A stretch of DNA of 64,000 bases from Sphagnum magellanicum (GCA_021904315.1 CM038914.1:3224001-3288000); one strand, 5' to 3'; shown: positions 1 to 14,100, numbered from the stretch's first letter. Notes: a model not told the origin generated them from the letters alone. Translations and numbers: made by a program.

Positions 1-1073
1 GTTGTTATTTTGAAATGAAGAGCCTTGAGGATTCATCAATCACTAAAACCAATTTGGAGATGTTTTATACACTAGACATGGAACCTTATGTATATTTCTA
101 ATGTGACAAACCTACTCATGATAGCAAAAGAGTCACTTTTGGCAATGAATATGGGACCACTAGTGGTGGTATTGGGAACACCACTATGGAGAACAAATGG
201 ACATCTTGGGAACATCATGAGGACTTGGGCAACAAATATAAAAAAACTTTAATTGCATTGGGAACATCAAAAGGTTTATAAGTCTGATGGGAACATGATA
301 AAAAGGAATGATGAACATGAAAATAACAATTGTGGGGAAGCCCCAATTGAATTGATGTTAGGTTTCGTTCCAATAATTTATCTTGTAAAAGATTAGTCCT
401 AAAGGTAGATAGGTAAGTGGATAGAACAATAAGTGGCCATTAAAAAAATGCATGTATATAATAAATACATAGGTAAAGGTTGCTAGTATATAGGTAGGAA
501 AAACAACTCTTGAGATAACCATTATGCTTGACAAGGGAAATGGAACCCAATGATAAAGTGTTTCATGTCCACTCACCATCCATCCTTCATAATGTGTTGT
601 TGGTTCACTATGAGAACTTGACCATAACATTCATTGGGGTGCTCAGCATAAAAGATCCTAAAGAAAGCTATCATCATAAAGAAGCTTCCCCCTCCTCCCT
701 ATGGAATTTGAAAGTTACAAGACCTAATTAGTTGATAACACAATAAAATAATTTAACTGTCTTCATCAATGTCACCTTGTGTTCTTATTCAACTGAAGGG
801 GAAAATGCAAAGCATTCAATAACCAAGCATAGGTTAGGTGTGGCATTAGGTATTGCTATAAAATTAAAGGGAGTTCATGGGACCAAGGTTAAGTAATATG
901 TCACAAAACCATAAAAACTTATGTTCATAAAATCCAAACAATAATCCAAAATCTAATTAAAACATTCACCTCACCATGTCATCTTATATTTTCATAATCA
1001 CTAATGTGTATCATTGTTATGCTATGTGGTCGAATTTTATATTCCAATTCTTTAACACAAATTTTCAAATTAC
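1..1073. other. Intergenic, nothing recognised
   Basis: AT-rich DNA upstream of the left copia LTR. The only open frames are short (under 95 codons) and lack recognisable motifs or splice structure. I see no gene, RNA or clear repeat here. Confidence 0.5.
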
Positions 1074-1456
1074 ATTAAGCCAAATATCTAAAGTAATACA
1101 TTCATCTAAGAACCCATAGCAAGACATTATGCATTATTTGAGCTACCAGTCATCGTTCTAATTTTAACTAGTTACCATGTTGGTTCATTTTTGCCTTGTG
1201 ATGGTTCTTTCTTATTTCTTGTTTTTGGGCCTTGTCTTTTGTGTGTGTGTGTGTGTATCATCAAATTGAAGAGTTGCAAAGTAACAAACCTTGATAATAA
1301 GCTAAAGAGCAAAGGAGTTTTCAACATGTTCATGCATGCTTACTACTATTAAACATGTTTTCTTTTAAAAACATATTATTACAATAAAATTGAATATAAG
1401 CATCACTCTGTGTTTGGTGAGTGTATCTTCTTTTTTTTTGTTTCTTTGTTTTCATC
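1074..1456 (+). repeat. Left LTR of the copia element (approximate)
   Basis: Aligns by eye with 7762-8150. Shared landmarks in the same order are an AAGAACCC/TGAACCC block, a TTTTTGGGCCTTGTCTT block followed by a GT run, a GCAAAGTA block, and CATCACT..GTGTTTGGTGAGTGTAT near the end. Divergence is substantial, so the insertion is old. The outer edge could lie up to ~80 bp further left. Confidence 0.65.
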
Positions 1457-1551
1457 AAGTTATGGGCCCACAAGTTTGATAAAATAGCATAAAAAATTAG
1501 CACGTTGTTTAGTGAAAGATGGATCATAAAGATCTTAACACATTAGTGATA

Positions 1552-2445
1552 AGGTCCAACAAGAACAATTTGAGCTTATGGAAGTACCAAATGGAGATGG
1601 TGCTTGAAGCAAAGCCACTATTGATGGTGATTGCTAGATTTTGGTGATTTGAAAATGTGAAAAGTTGTGAGGAGGATAATCATTGGCAACATGCAAAGGC
1701 CATAATATGAATGCTCATTGGGACTAATGTGGATGAACAACATTTAAATATACTAATCAATTGCAAGACCACATCACACATGTGGAGCATAAATTAGTTG
1801 TCCATGAATAGCATTTTAAGGATAATGTGCACATGCTACATGGAGATTTTTTTAGCTATAATTTGAAGGAGGGAGACAACATTGATGCTCATGTTTTGTA
1901 TGTAGAAAATGTGGCCCATAGATTAAGTGATTTGGGATAAGCAATATTGTTGAAGTTTATGCATAATGCATAGGTGTTTGGCAATATGCCACCAAACTAC
2001 AATGTCATTGCATTTGTATGGGACAACTTACTAAAAGATCAATAAACAATATGTGCACTAACAATGTGATTCTTAAAGTTGAAAGCATGATCAAGATGTA
2101 GAATGGGAATTAAGTGTTAGGAATAGAGAAGACATTTTTCTCATCAAATGACTCTAACATAAAGAGCACACGTTGAATGAGATGTTTGAAAAGAAGCAAG
2201 ATAACAATTATATTAAGGAGCTAAATAAGTGTTGGACTAAATGTAACAATTACAAAGAACTTGGTCATCAAGTTGAAAAATGTCCAAACAAGGACAAAAC
2301 GATGGAGAAAAGGCAAAAGGATAAGAATGAGGACAATGTAATAAGAACCATGGAGGACATTGAAACTAAAACACAAATTGTGAAGAGTCTTTGAAAAGTC
2401 ATAGTTGCGAAAGAAGATGAAGAGAACATTGAAATGAATCAAAAG
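1552..2445 (+). pseudogene. Copia GAG remnant with broken CCHC knuckle
   Basis: Reads as a copia gag domain: it opens with NLSLWKYQMEMVLEAK, the usual LWK..M...L start of the family, and continues through several stops and frameshifts. At 2173-2394 a 73-codon open stretch contains CNNYKELGHQVEKC, which fits the zinc-knuckle pattern C-x2-C-x4-H-x4-C except that the second cysteine is tyrosine (codon TAT at 2251-2253). The nucleocapsid function would be lost. Confidence 0.7.
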
Positions 2446-2499
2446 TCATGATGACAAAAACATGAATAAAAATATTGAAAACATTAATGGAAAAAAAAC

Positions 2500-2590
2500 A
2501 TGAATGCTAGATTGGTTTGTTGATTCAAGAGCCACATAACATATATCTAATTGCCATGAATGGATGATGGATTTTGTTCTAATGACTTGA
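2500..2590 (+). pseudogene. Copia aspartic protease remnant
   Basis: The frame around 2513 reads WFVDSRAT, then a stop, then HISNCHEWM. This matches the copia protease start W-x-V-D-S-G-A-T-x-H. The active-site DSGA has become DSRA (AGA at 2528-2530) and the codon after the Thr is TAA, so the enzyme is inactive. Confidence 0.65.
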
Positions 2591-2883
2591 GAGAGCTACT
2601 CAATGGCAATATTTCAAGATGATAATCAATATTGGTTCCATGAAACAAGATATATATATATACATCTTTAGAAATGTAAAGAAAGTTTGGAAAAAGGTTG
2701 TGCTAAAGAGAATTATTTACATTCCCCTTTCAAAGTAGGAATTTTTTTCTTTTGATGAAGCAAACAACAATTCAAAAGATTATCATTCAATTTGACAAGG
2801 ACATTTTCACAATGATTGACAAGAATGTTGATGATGTTATAATGTTGGATGGACACCTCAATGGGAAGATGTAAAAGGGTGAA

Positions 2884-3130
2884 AATCCTTTAAGGTGTAC
2901 CACACGACAAAAAAGACCTAGTCTTTTTTGCAGTCATTTTTTACCCTATACCTTAATCCCCATAAAAAATAATGAATCAAAAGTTATCAAATATTTCAAA
3001 AAGACTATTTTAAACTATTACAATTTTAGATTACATCATAATCATTCATAAATGTGTTTTTACATAATAAAAAAAGACTAGGCAAAAAAGATAGAAAAGG
3101 GTGACATTGTGACAAGATTTTGGTACACAT
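2884..3130. repeat. ~245-bp dispersed repeat, copy 1 (inside copia)
   Basis: Closely similar along its length to 14101-14345. Both copies open with AAAATCCTTTAA then GTGTACCA, carry a GACCTAG motif soon after, and end with a GACTAGG motif and ATTTTGGTACA. The ends are partly complementary (TGTACCA at one end, TGGTACA at the other), suggesting a small non-autonomous element with short imperfect terminal inverted repeats. It has no coding capacity and interrupts the copia element, so it inserted later. Confidence 0.65.
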
Positions 3131-3609
3131 TACAAAATTTACACCTAGAAATTGAATGCAAAGGTTATACCACCAATGGAGTCAATGGAGTTGATAGATG
3201 TTCAAATAACCTCTATTACAAGTCATGAAAGAGTCAAACCAAATTTTTAACACAAGTGACATGTTCACTTGAATTTTTCAACCTTAAAAAATATGTATTG
3301 AAATTAAACTATTAAAATTTTGGAAATATTTGATAAAATATCAAAAAGTGAAAACAATTATGAGGGGTGTAGACAACATTGTCATTAATACCTAGTAGAC
3401 CTTAAGAAATAAAGATGCAACACACCTAGAAAGTTAATCCATTCTTACTTATGTGCTCCCATGGGTTCACAAAATCTAATGTGGGAAGGGTAGCCTTTTA
3501 ATATTATGTCATTTTTAAAAATGATTATATAAGATTTAAGTTTGTGTGTTTCATAAAAACACAAGTTACAGACATTTGCATGTTTCAAAAATTTGTTAAA
3601 TTGAATCTA

Positions 3610-4090
3610 GAATGAAAGGAAATCTAATGTGACAAGATTTTGTTCAAATCAAGGAGGAGAGTATGTAAACAAAGAGTTCAACTTATACTTGTAAAAATAG
3701 GGGATCAAATGTGAATATAATGTTCCCTATGCCCATGAACAAAATGGCTTCATCAAACATGACAAAAAAATTATCATGGAGGCAACATGTAGCATATTAC
3801 ATGTAAAACACCTACAAAAATTCCTTAAGGTTGAAGTTATTAACAAAATGGTTCATGCGTTAAATAACATAGCAACAAGAACATTGATTGGATCTACACC
3901 ATATGAACAATGGAGTGGTAAACAACCAAACATTTCATACCTTTGAGTGTTTTGATGGTTTGTATTTAAACAATGTGTGCCAAAGGAACAAAGAACAAAA
4001 CTAAACCCAAATGCACAACATCATGTTTTTCATATATGAAAAGATAACAAGGGGTACCAATTATGGAACCCAAGTGGGTTCAAAAGATTT
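3610..4090 (+). pseudogene. Copia integrase core remnant
   Basis: The translation contains QGGEYVNKEF, GIKCEYNVPYAHEQNGF and ATRTLIGSTPYEQWSGKQPNIS followed by VPKEQRTKLNPN. These are the conserved copia integrase core and C-terminal blocks (RGGEY, PEQNG, TPYE.W.G.KPN, VPK..R.KLD). Stop codons break it into short pieces. Confidence 0.8.
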
Positions 4091-5199
4091 CCATTGCCAC
4101 AAATGTGGAATGAAAACACATCAAAAACTAAGCTTACACAACAACACATTTTGAATTTTGCGATTAGCCTTTATAACTACATATTAGTCAGGAAGGACAT
4201 ATGTGATTAGAGATTACTAAATTGTTAAACCCATGTCATTTCACCCATTTACTCACAAGGGATGTTTAGTTGCAAATCCCAATCATTTTAAAAATGAAAA
4301 TTTAAAAATTTTATTATAATAATGAAATTTCATGACATCATTAACCTTGGTGTAATGTGCAAAATGCATGCCATCTCAACTTAGTCATTTTATTCAACTA
4401 AGTGTTACAAAAGACATTTTAATGGATGAATAACATGTGTCAAAAATTTATAAACACGTTATAAATCATTGTACATGACCAAAAGTCAACCTAGCCTAAC
4501 CTAGCTAGGCTAAGCAACCTAGCTTAGCTTGCCTAGCCCACCTAGCCAAAAATCAACTTAACTTAATTAGGTTAACTCACCATGACATCACATGACATTT
4601 CAATAGTCTTTTCAACTACATAGTGGTTTCTGTGACTAAATAATTACAATTGTAATAAAAAAGGATAATAGTTATTTCTTTGACCAATAAAAAAACCCAT
4701 AATGTGTTGTTGTGTTACTCAAGAAGTCTCCAATGATTCACAATAGTAATTGCATGTGATAGTGGGAGAACATGTAGTTTAAAGGTTTGTGCCAATTATA
4801 GGAAGTGTAGACAATTAATCAAGTGATGTAAGAGGTGCCAACAATCATTAGGGTGATGGGTTAAGAACAAAAGATAATTAAGCCTAGTGGTTGCCTTGGA
4901 ACATGTGAATTCTAATGGACTTGATCTAGTTCTTGTGGATGTGAAGCCACTAGCAAAACTTGACAACTCTACCAATGTTGAAAACATTGAAAAACTAATT
5001 TAGTAACCACAAAGAACATGACAAGCTCCATAGAGATACAAAGAATGGGACAAAGTTATCATTCGCCCATACAACTCACAAGCGTGCAACACATATATAC
5101 TCATCAAGTATTTAGTCAAAAACATAACAAGAAGTTCAATCACTTGACATGTCTAAATGGAAGGGAACAATGGATGAGGAATATTTAAATCTTTGTTAG

Positions 5200-5520
5200 T
5201 CAATTCTACTTGGGAGTTGATGCCATCACCCTCAAGATGAAAATTTGTCAAATTAAAGCAAGATTGATGGGATTCTAGAGCAATAAAAAGCAATGCCAGT
5301 TTTGAAAGGTTACACACATGTGCACGGATTTTTTTACAATGAAACATTCACTCCTATGATAAAACATGATTCAAATTGGAGCTTTTTTCCTTTATATTAA
5401 CCCATGATATGCACATGATATAGTATGATGTGCACACCTTTTTTTGTATGGAAAATTGAATGTATAATTTTATATTAAACAACTGGAAGGGTATGAGAAT
5501 GATGTGATCATGATGTGAAA
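5200..5520 (+). pseudogene. Copia reverse transcriptase remnant
   Basis: A degraded stretch reads IKARLMGF near its start (family: KARLVA.GF) and FLYGKLNV..YIKQLEGYEN near its end (family: FL.G.L.E.IY..QPEGY). Several stops and at least one frameshift lie between. No intact YVDD catalytic block was found downstream. Confidence 0.6.
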
Positions 5521-7129
5521 ATTCAAGGAAAACATAAATTTGCAAGATTCAACAACCTAATTACCATCAAGGAAAGGGTTGCTCAGTATAAAAGAAATAA
5601 AATGAAAAATGGAAAGACTTGAGGGTAGCAACTACCTTCTATTTGCCTACCATCATGCTATAACTATCATCCTACAACAATTATTGTCTTCTATAGACTT
5701 GAAAAAAACCCTCAACCATTTGTAGACTTCATGTAGCTCCTACCTACTGTTTGTAACACATGTAAACCTTTTGTGGTTATTGTTTACCATCTGCAACACA
5801 TGTAAAATTTATGTCATTGTTGCCTAGCATTTACAACAACTTTCCACTCTCTTTAAGCCTCAAATATTAAATCTACCTCTTTGTTGCTACCTTCCAATGG
5901 TAGTTACCATTGTGTGGTAAAAGGTATTTCTAGTTTAGAAACTAAAACAAAAAGTGGATGGCATATAAAAATATTATAGAAGAAATGAGAAACTAATACA
6001 TCAAAATAACAAATTCTATGTAATATTAATATCAACTATTTTCTCCTTTCTTTCTATATTCTAAGTAGAACCAAACACCAACAAAAACTATGAGAATTTG
6101 TCAACCATTTTGCATTGCAATGATAGGAATACATTCTACTTCCATACTCTCCTCCTCTCTCTCCCATGTCACATACACATTTCTTCCCCAAGAAAAATAT
6201 TCTAGCCACATCCAATCTAGAATAATCATAATCTTGAATAAAAGGGAGTGATCCACAATCCCCTCTTATCCTCTTGCTAATCTCCCTTCTCCCATACCAC
6301 ACAAGGTCCACATGCATTTCATGAAATAGGTCCTCCTATCCTTCCTAGAAATCTTCACATGATTGGTGGATTACCATCAATCATTCATCTAACTAATCCC
6401 ATTAACTTCATCTTTTAGTAAAAGATGGCAAGTTATTACCATTAGTAACCTTTTAGTTACTAGGATTCCCATGGGCATTAATTAGTTTAGGAATTTATAC
6501 CTTTAACAAAAAACATATATAACTTCAAGTAGGTACCAAGGCAATGGAACCACTCTTGACTATTTTTTGACAAGATATAATTTGGTAGCAAGTAATGTTG
6601 ATTCATGTGTCTATCATAACAATGGACATATTGAGACAATGGCAAGGATTTTTGTTGAAAATTAAATTAATTGTTTAATTAATGAATCAAAGTTAACTCA
6701 TATGTTGTAATACATGATAGAAAAATTGAAATGATGTAAGGAACAAACAATTATTATGTCTATTTTGAAATGTTTCATCATTGTAACAATCAAGTTCTCT
6801 TTACATCAAGTAGCAATGGCACATAATTGATACCATCCATTTTTTAGGGCTACAAAACAATAATCCAACCATAACCACAATGGATTTTCATTCATGTCTA
6901 ATAATAATAATAAAGGAAACACACCCACTTCTGCATCAGACAGACATGCAAAAATAGGATGCTTCATGTATGCCATGACATTAATAAGGTCATACATAGC
7001 CTATGTTGTGAATTGTGCAATTCAATTTTCAGAACAACCTAATCAAATGCATTAAATAAGAGTAAAATGCCTGTTGTGTTATCTATAGGGGACTAAAGTT
7101 CATGGGATCATGTATAATGGAATATTTTT

Positions 7130-7620
7130 AACAATCTAAGGAGATTTTGTGATACAAATTTTACAAGATATCAAAATGATCACAAGTCACACGCACTTGG
7201 TATGTTTTCACTTTTGGACATGGAGCCATAACATGGTGTTGCAAGAAATAACACATACCTCACTATCCACTAAATACATTTCGATTTGTGCAATTACCAA
7301 ACATGTTATCTAATTATAATGGTTTCTTGTCAAGCATTGAAAAGCCACAAAGCAACCCCACACCATTATTCTATGACAACTAAAATGTGATTCATTTGGT
7401 GAGAAATCTAAAATTTCATCATCGTAGTAAACACATTGACCCACAATATAATTTTATTTGGGAGAAGCAAGAATTTACAAAGATTGACATTCATTACACC
7501 TTATAATAAATGAAATTGTTGATATGTTGACAAAATTATTATCATTAGAAAAGACTTGCCACTTACACAAGCAGCTTGGGATTGTTTTAAAGGATACTAC
7601 GTTTTTGAAAAATAAAAACT
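7130..7620 (+). pseudogene. Copia RNase H and 3' coding end remnant
   Basis: Across frames one can read FSFGHGAITWCCKK (family: G.G.I.W.SKKQ), a KHID block, and LSLEKTCHLHKQLGIVLKD (family: LSLEKH.HF...LGI) just before the right LTR. This marks the pol end and fixes the element's orientation as plus strand. Confidence 0.75.
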
Positions 7621-7761
7621 AAATACTCATCTTGCCAACCACATTTCATATAAAATAACTGGTGGGAATCTGCTTAATTAAACATTGTATTGACAATGTT
7701 TTTTGGTAGATAGTTTTTTTTGTTCAAAATAATAATGTGCAAATAACATCCTACATTTTTT

Positions 7762-7928
7762 CTTGGCTAAATGAGTGGGAATGAAATAATAAATTCATAT
7801 ATGAACCCAAAGTAGGACATTGTGCAATCATTTGACCTTTAATTATTGCTCTAATTTTTATTGGTTCTTTTAGTGGTTGATCTTTGCTTCATGTTGGTTT
7901 TTTTGGTTTTTTGTTTTTGGGCCTTGTC

Positions 7929-7962
<34 letters not shown>

Positions 7963-8150
7963 TTGAATTGCAAAGTAGCAAGCTTGGAGAATGAACTAAA
8001 AAGCATAGGAACAAGTCAACATTTCTAGGCATGCAAGTACTATTGTTATGTGTTTTCTTTTAATTACATATATGCATGTATTAAAATTAAATATGGGCAT
8101 CACTATGTGTTTGGTGAGTGTATATTTCTGTTTTTTTTTTCTATTTTCAT
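7762..8150 (+). repeat. Right LTR of the copia element (approximate)
   Basis: Partner of 1074-1456, with the same landmark blocks in the same order. It contains a 16-unit GT microsatellite (7930-7961) at the place where the left LTR has a shorter GT run. The left edge is uncertain by roughly 80 bp. Confidence 0.65.
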
Positions 8151-11100
8151 TAATATATAAATCCAAATGACCCAAATGAACTCAACCTCCAACATTAAAT
8201 ATTGAGGGAGTGGGAAGATCATCATGCACCTTATTAGTGTTAGGAAAGTATGATTGAACCATTGTAAATTAAGTTGTTTTCAAGGTTGATTCAAACCCTC
8301 ATCAATATTCATTCAAGTTGTCAAAATTCTAAACATTTTTTTCTAATATACACATACAAGGCATCAAGATTATAAATAATCCCAATGTACCAACCCATAT
8401 ATGCAAATCATCAAAGCTATAAACAAACCAATGTAAGTTTAGTTGGGCTTCATCCAACTTCTAAAAAAAGAAAAAAATTAGTTTTATCCTTAATCAATGT
8501 TCTAATTAATTTTAATGTAGATAGTTCCATTGGAACCAAACCATAAACTTTTTCAAAATTTTCATAATTCACATAAACTACATAAGAATTATGATCAAGG
8601 TTTCCAAATTCATATGAATCATCATTTGCAAATTATTCTCGTGGGCATCATCTCAAAAAATAATTTGGATAACAACATCCTCTACACATTTTGATGATGT
8701 AAAATATCACACATAATCATTGCATTAAACTCATTTTCTTTCACTTTCTTGTCAAAAATATTTTAAAACTCAACTTCAACAAGTTTTGGTACACTTTCAA
8801 TAACATTTTGTTTTGAATTACTTCAATTGTAACAAGGTCAAAACCTATGACTAAGATCCAAAAGGATTACTTTGGAAAAGAACTACAAGTTTTTTTTCCC
8901 AAAATGCAAATGAAATTTTGAATGAAATTTTTTGTCACTTTTTCTAAAAAGATATTTAAATTTTCTCCAATTCATCACTTTTTTTTGTTAATCATTATTG
9001 AATAAATATGAATTTTTAAAAATGTGCAAATTCCTTACAGATTCAATGTTTCATTTTGAAAAATGATCAAAATTTTAAATCATCACCAAAAGTTAAATTT
9101 AAAATTATTTAGTTTTATTATACTTTAAATTATAATTTTTTTTAATACATCATGTACATTATAACCCATTTATATGTGGTAAAAGAACTTTGAAACTTTA
9201 AAATTTTGAAGCAATTTTTAAACATTCTTTGAATTTTTAAACTTGTAAAATTCCACATTTTTAAAAGTATGAATGTTTTTTGAGTGATTCATATGTTCTT
9301 ATCATCTATATTTTTTCCAATGAAAATTCTTTTATTATATGAGTCCTTTTGATAATCCTTTGTAAATTGACTCGATTTACATAATAGGTGTAGATTTTCA
9401 AACGTCCTAAATTAAAACCAAAACTTAAAATTAGATCAAATGAATTTTTACTCTAAGTTCCTTGACATTCATATGAGGGAAAAATGACTAACTTACCATG
9501 ATTACTATGGTTTTAAATGGTAATAAAAAAATAAATGTTTGATTTTAACTGATTATGTTTAACATCTGACGCCCTTTTTGGCTCTTAGTTACGTGTTTTA
9601 ATGCAACAATTTATACCATTGTGATTCATTTAACAAAACCTTTACACTTGTTTCTTGAAAATTATGTCCATTTGAAAACCTAAGACACAAGTTGACAAAA
9701 AAATTCTTGATCATTTAGATGTCACCTTGGAGGGACAAAATGACATTTAATCAAGGAAATTAACATGGCATATGAAAGCTCATAGGGAAAACTATGACTA
9801 GTGTATTTTCATGTGTAATTTGATTAAGACTCTTAAGAGTGCTTTAAGTCCCCCAAAGTTGTGGGACATTGAAGTGTCATTATTTTGGCAAAAGGAATTT
9901 ACGAATTGTGGGGGAAAAACCATAATGTGGGATGGAATTCCTTTGAAAACTTGTAATAAAATGCTAAAATAGGAAAGGAAGTTGTAGGCCCCATACTTTA
10001 TTTATTTCAAAAAAGAAATGCAACAACAAAAGAAGATGTTAACAAATGACACCCTCCCCATTACTGAACATGCCCTTATAACACCATTCAAAGATAAATT
10101 CAAACTCCAAATTGGTTTGTTTACTAGTATCTTTAAGTAATTATGCTTGCAAAAAATGTTCCAATTGGCCATGCCAATACCACTATCACTTGTGGAGGGG
10201 TAAAACATATTAAGGTGAACCAAAAATGAGAATTGAAAATCCATTTCAAGAGTCCATATCTAATGTATTATGAGTTTGGTGAACTAGGCTTAAAATAAAA
10301 GCATGATGTTAAAGTTAACATTTTCTTCCATGCAACCCAAATTCAAGCCATCTTACTTTAAACCTTTTAAATCACAAATGTTAAATATTGGTATCAGAAT
10401 ATAACAATTTAGATCTTCAAATGGACTTTATGAAATGTTACCATTTTGAATTCTAGTGATGAAAATTTCAAGGAACTAATATATGGATGGTTTTTATAAT
10501 CTTTTGTAGGCTCCTTATTTGGAAAATTTCAAAATTTGGAATCTATGGTACGGTCATCCTTGGACATTTCCAAAGACCATTCCATATTTAACTACCTCAT
10601 TTCCAAAGTCTACCTTTTTCTTTCCCTAATAACTACCTCTTTTGCTACTTATTTTTCAAATAATTATTTCCCTTCTTTTTTAATAACTACTTCCATCTTT
10701 ATAACTAACTCACTTTTTTCCCTACCCACCAACATGGATATGAAAAAAAAAATTAACATGTGTCTTTTCATGTCCATGGAGTTTGTATTAAATCAAACTA
10801 AATTTGACATTGACATAACTAATTATGAATTAATGAAAACCATATGAAAATATAAGAAGAAAAAAAGTTGATCATCATTAGTAGTGTGTAGCAATGCAAA
10901 GCCCAAATTCCATACATGGATTGTGACATTGGGCATATGTCAATTTGTAAACTTCATTTAATTGAATATTGATGGTTTTGGTGCAATTGTTTCAAAGTTC
11001 CAAAGATTAAGAGTTAATGTTTCAATAACTTGAGTAATTTTTTTAATGTTTACCATGTTTTCATTTTGTTTCTATGCAATAATACTTATTAGACCTAAAG

Positions 11101-13048
11101 TAACTAACATTGCTTTCCAAATCCCCTAATTATAGCTCACATGGGAAGAAAGACATAACAATTGATTACGTAGTTTGCTTCTATTCATAGGTACAAACTT
11201 GCTTTAGAATTCTCAAGCTCACATAAAGGCCATCAAAATGTAATTTTTACACATTTTAAATTGAGTATAGAACAAGATGAAACTATGCAACAAATTGAAA
11301 GGTTGCTTAGTACACAAGAGAAATCACCAAAGTGAAAGTTATAACTAAATGTTAGTTCTTCTTTTGAGTTGATAACATTGAGTTGAAAGTCATTGTCCAT
11401 TTTAAAGTTATTGTCCTCCCATTATCCATAGGAATTCAAGCCATAGTGAGTTAATTATGAATTGATGGACATGCATGACTTAGTTTTGGCTCACAATTGC
11501 ACTAGTGACACACTCTTTGTTCACATGTGAAGGTGAGGTGATGGAGAAGCACTTGAAACATGTCCTTTCTAGTTATCTAAAAGATCTCAAAGTCATACCT
11601 TCATTGCAAGGAGCTAAAAAAGGTGCCACAAGTTTGTAGAAATTCTATTATTTGCTAGATACCAATACCAATACTAGATTAACCTATAAGCATGTTAAAA
11701 ATAAACCTCAACATAGAATATTTGACCATACAAATATATGATTAAAACTTATACATAGGACCAAAAAACTAAAACCAAGTAATATCAACAATTAAAATAT
11801 GAAATTGAAAACTTTATATAAATGCAACAAGAAACTTTCATATATCAACCAAAACCTTGAGCAATTTAGTGATAAAATATAAAAACATGATTGAATTTTT
11901 CATATCAATTAATAAATCCAATACATGTGTGACCAAAATGTGCAACTAAAAAGAAAATGAAAAAAATGAAAAAAAAATAAAATTGAAAGTTTCATACAAG
12001 CAACATAAACAAATACCAATGACCAATACATCCATTGATTATTTTATTTTGGGAAAAAAATTTATAGAATCCTTCAAAAAAATCATTAAAACATATAGTT
12101 GAAATTGAAATGTCTGATTCAATTTTTAAGATTTATTTAAAAATAAAGTGCCACTAAAACCTTCATACAAGCTATCAAAATGAATGTATATGACCACCAA
12201 CAACTAAAAAAAAACCAAAACAAAACAAAAAAAAATGGACAAAATCACACTTAGAACTATTGACAAAACTTTTCATGTAAACAACCAAAATATATTATTA
12301 ATTTAAAATTATAACCAACTAAAATTGAAATTTTTGATTGAAAAATTGGTAGTTGCAATTAAAAGGAAAATGAAAAATGCAACTGAAAATTTAGTATATG
12401 TGGAGAAAAGATAACTAAAAAAAAATGTAATGCACAACTAAAATTCTAATACAAGTTGATTGACCTTCACCTTCATCGTTTTGGCATTTTCAATTCAATT
12501 AGGATATCTTAGAACATACATTAGTTATAAAAATAATAAATAATCTATTTTAGTTGTATAAAAAAAACAACCTACCAAAATAATATTTTTAAACAAAAAA
12601 GTTAAGGAATTTTTTTTTCAAAAATTTAATAAAACATTAATTGCAAGCATCCCAAGAAGATCTCACATTAAATGACAATAGGTTCCAAACACAATATGAC
12701 AAGAGAAACAAACCACCTAGAACCTATCTAAATATACACACAAAAGTTGAGATAATTTACCAAAGGTAGAGGGGAAATGTGGCAAAAGAAATTCAAATTA
12801 TGTTTTCTGAAATCTAGTGTTAAATAAAAAGAAAAATATAATATTTTCTTTTCCATTTTATTTTCTACATTTGTGTAAAATTTTGCATGAAAGAAAGGTT
12901 GACAAGTATAATTGATAATGTTGTAAATGCATAGAACAACATGGGTCTAGCAAAAAATAGTTCTATTGATCCCAAAACAAAAATTTCTCATATTCTCAAA
13001 CAATCATCACAAAAATTTTGTTGATGTTGTTCAATCAATCAAACAAAC
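8151..13048. other. AT-rich intergenic DNA, nothing recognised
   Basis: Long A/T-dominated stretch. The longest frame (103 codons at 10536-10847, plus strand) is low-complexity, has no family resemblance and no splice context. I see no supported gene. Confidence 0.5.
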
Positions 13049-13670
13049 AAACAAATAAACAAAATTTTGTTGAAACAAAGAAATGAACCAAACAAATCAT
13101 GTCTTGATCCATGCTTTCGAAATAAGAGTGACTTCACTTAAAAACCTCTCATTTTAAAAATTAAAAGCCAAAAAAAAAAGAAAAACAGTTATATAGGAAG
13201 CCTCGTAATTCAAGTCTTAGAAGGAAACCAACAACTTAAAGTTAGAAAAACAACTTTCACATTTCTCATTCCTTTTGAATTCTTTGAAGCTAGGCACAAG
13301 TATGGTAATAGTTCATATAAGCCTAGGGATCAACTAAAAGTTATCACCATGTGCCACAACAAATAAACAAAATTTTGTTGAAACAAAGAAATGAACCAAA
13401 CAAATCATGTCTTGATCCATGCTTTCTAAATACGAGTGACTTCACTTAAAAACTTCTCATTTTAAAAATTAAAAGCCAAAAAAAAAAAAAAAAAAAAACA
13501 GTTATATAGGAAGCCTCGTAATTCAAGTCTTAGAAGGAAACCAACAACTTAAAGTTAGAAAAACAACTTTCACATTTCTCATTCCTTTTGAATTCTTTGA
13601 AGCTAGGCACAAGTATGGTAATAGTTCATATAAGCCTAGGGATCAACTAAAAGTTATCACCATGTGCCAC
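13049..13670. repeat. Tandem duplication, 2 x ~308 bp
   Basis: 13049-13357 and 13358-13670 are two direct adjacent copies, each running from AAATAAACAAAATTTTG to CACCATGTGCCAC. They differ at only a few positions (for example CTTTCGAAATAAG versus CTTTCTAAATACG) plus the length of an internal A run, so the duplication is recent. No coding content. Confidence 0.92.
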
Positions 13671-14100
13671 ATGCCCTTGCAAATTTCAAATTTGCATTGA
13701 TGCTTAAAACCTAGTTGTAACTTCATTTGCAACAACTATATATTTGAACCTTAATTGCACATTAGTTGAAATTAATCATGAATCAATGAATGGGTAGATG
13801 AATGATTTGGTAATATGTACATGCACTTTGCACATTGACATGCTACAAATTTGGCATTTTCATATAGTCTATGTCCTTGCCCCATGGGATTTGAAGTTGC
13901 ATGTTCCAAGTTATTTGCATCTAGCTTGGCATAAAGTTAGACAATGTTGAGTAAAACCTTCCACATGGCAAGTGGCATGTCAAATTGGTGACTCATTTAC
14001 AAATGTCATAAAATTGCTTAATTTTTTAATGTGGAAATAATATTTTTAAATGCATGTATTTTTGCCATAAAGTTGCAAACTAGTTGGATGATCAATGAAA

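Larger units (their letters stand above)
1074..8150 (+). mobile_element. Decayed Ty1/copia LTR retrotransposon
   Basis: Translation in shifting frames shows, in order, a GAG-like region (about 1552-2445) with a zinc knuckle, a protease active-site trace (about 2513-2540), an integrase core (about 3610-4090), an RT trace (about 5200-5520) and an RNase H end (about 7130-7620). Integrase before RT is the Ty1/copia order. The element is flanked by two diverged similar segments read as LTRs (about 1074-1456 and 7762-8150). Stops and frameshifts occur throughout, so it is dead and probably old. A ~245-bp non-autonomous repeat sits inside it at 2884-3130. LTR edges are approximate because I could not define clean TG...CA ends, target duplications or a primer-binding site. 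Confidence 0.8.

Noticed and set aside
4489-4546. CCTAG-rich stretch as a regulatory array
   Set aside because: Irregular spacing and no gene nearby; most simply a degenerate simple repeat inside the copia element.
10536-10847. 103-codon plus-strand open frame as a small gene
   Set aside because: Rich in Ser/Thr/Phe from low-complexity AT sequence, with no motif, splice signal or conserved copy.
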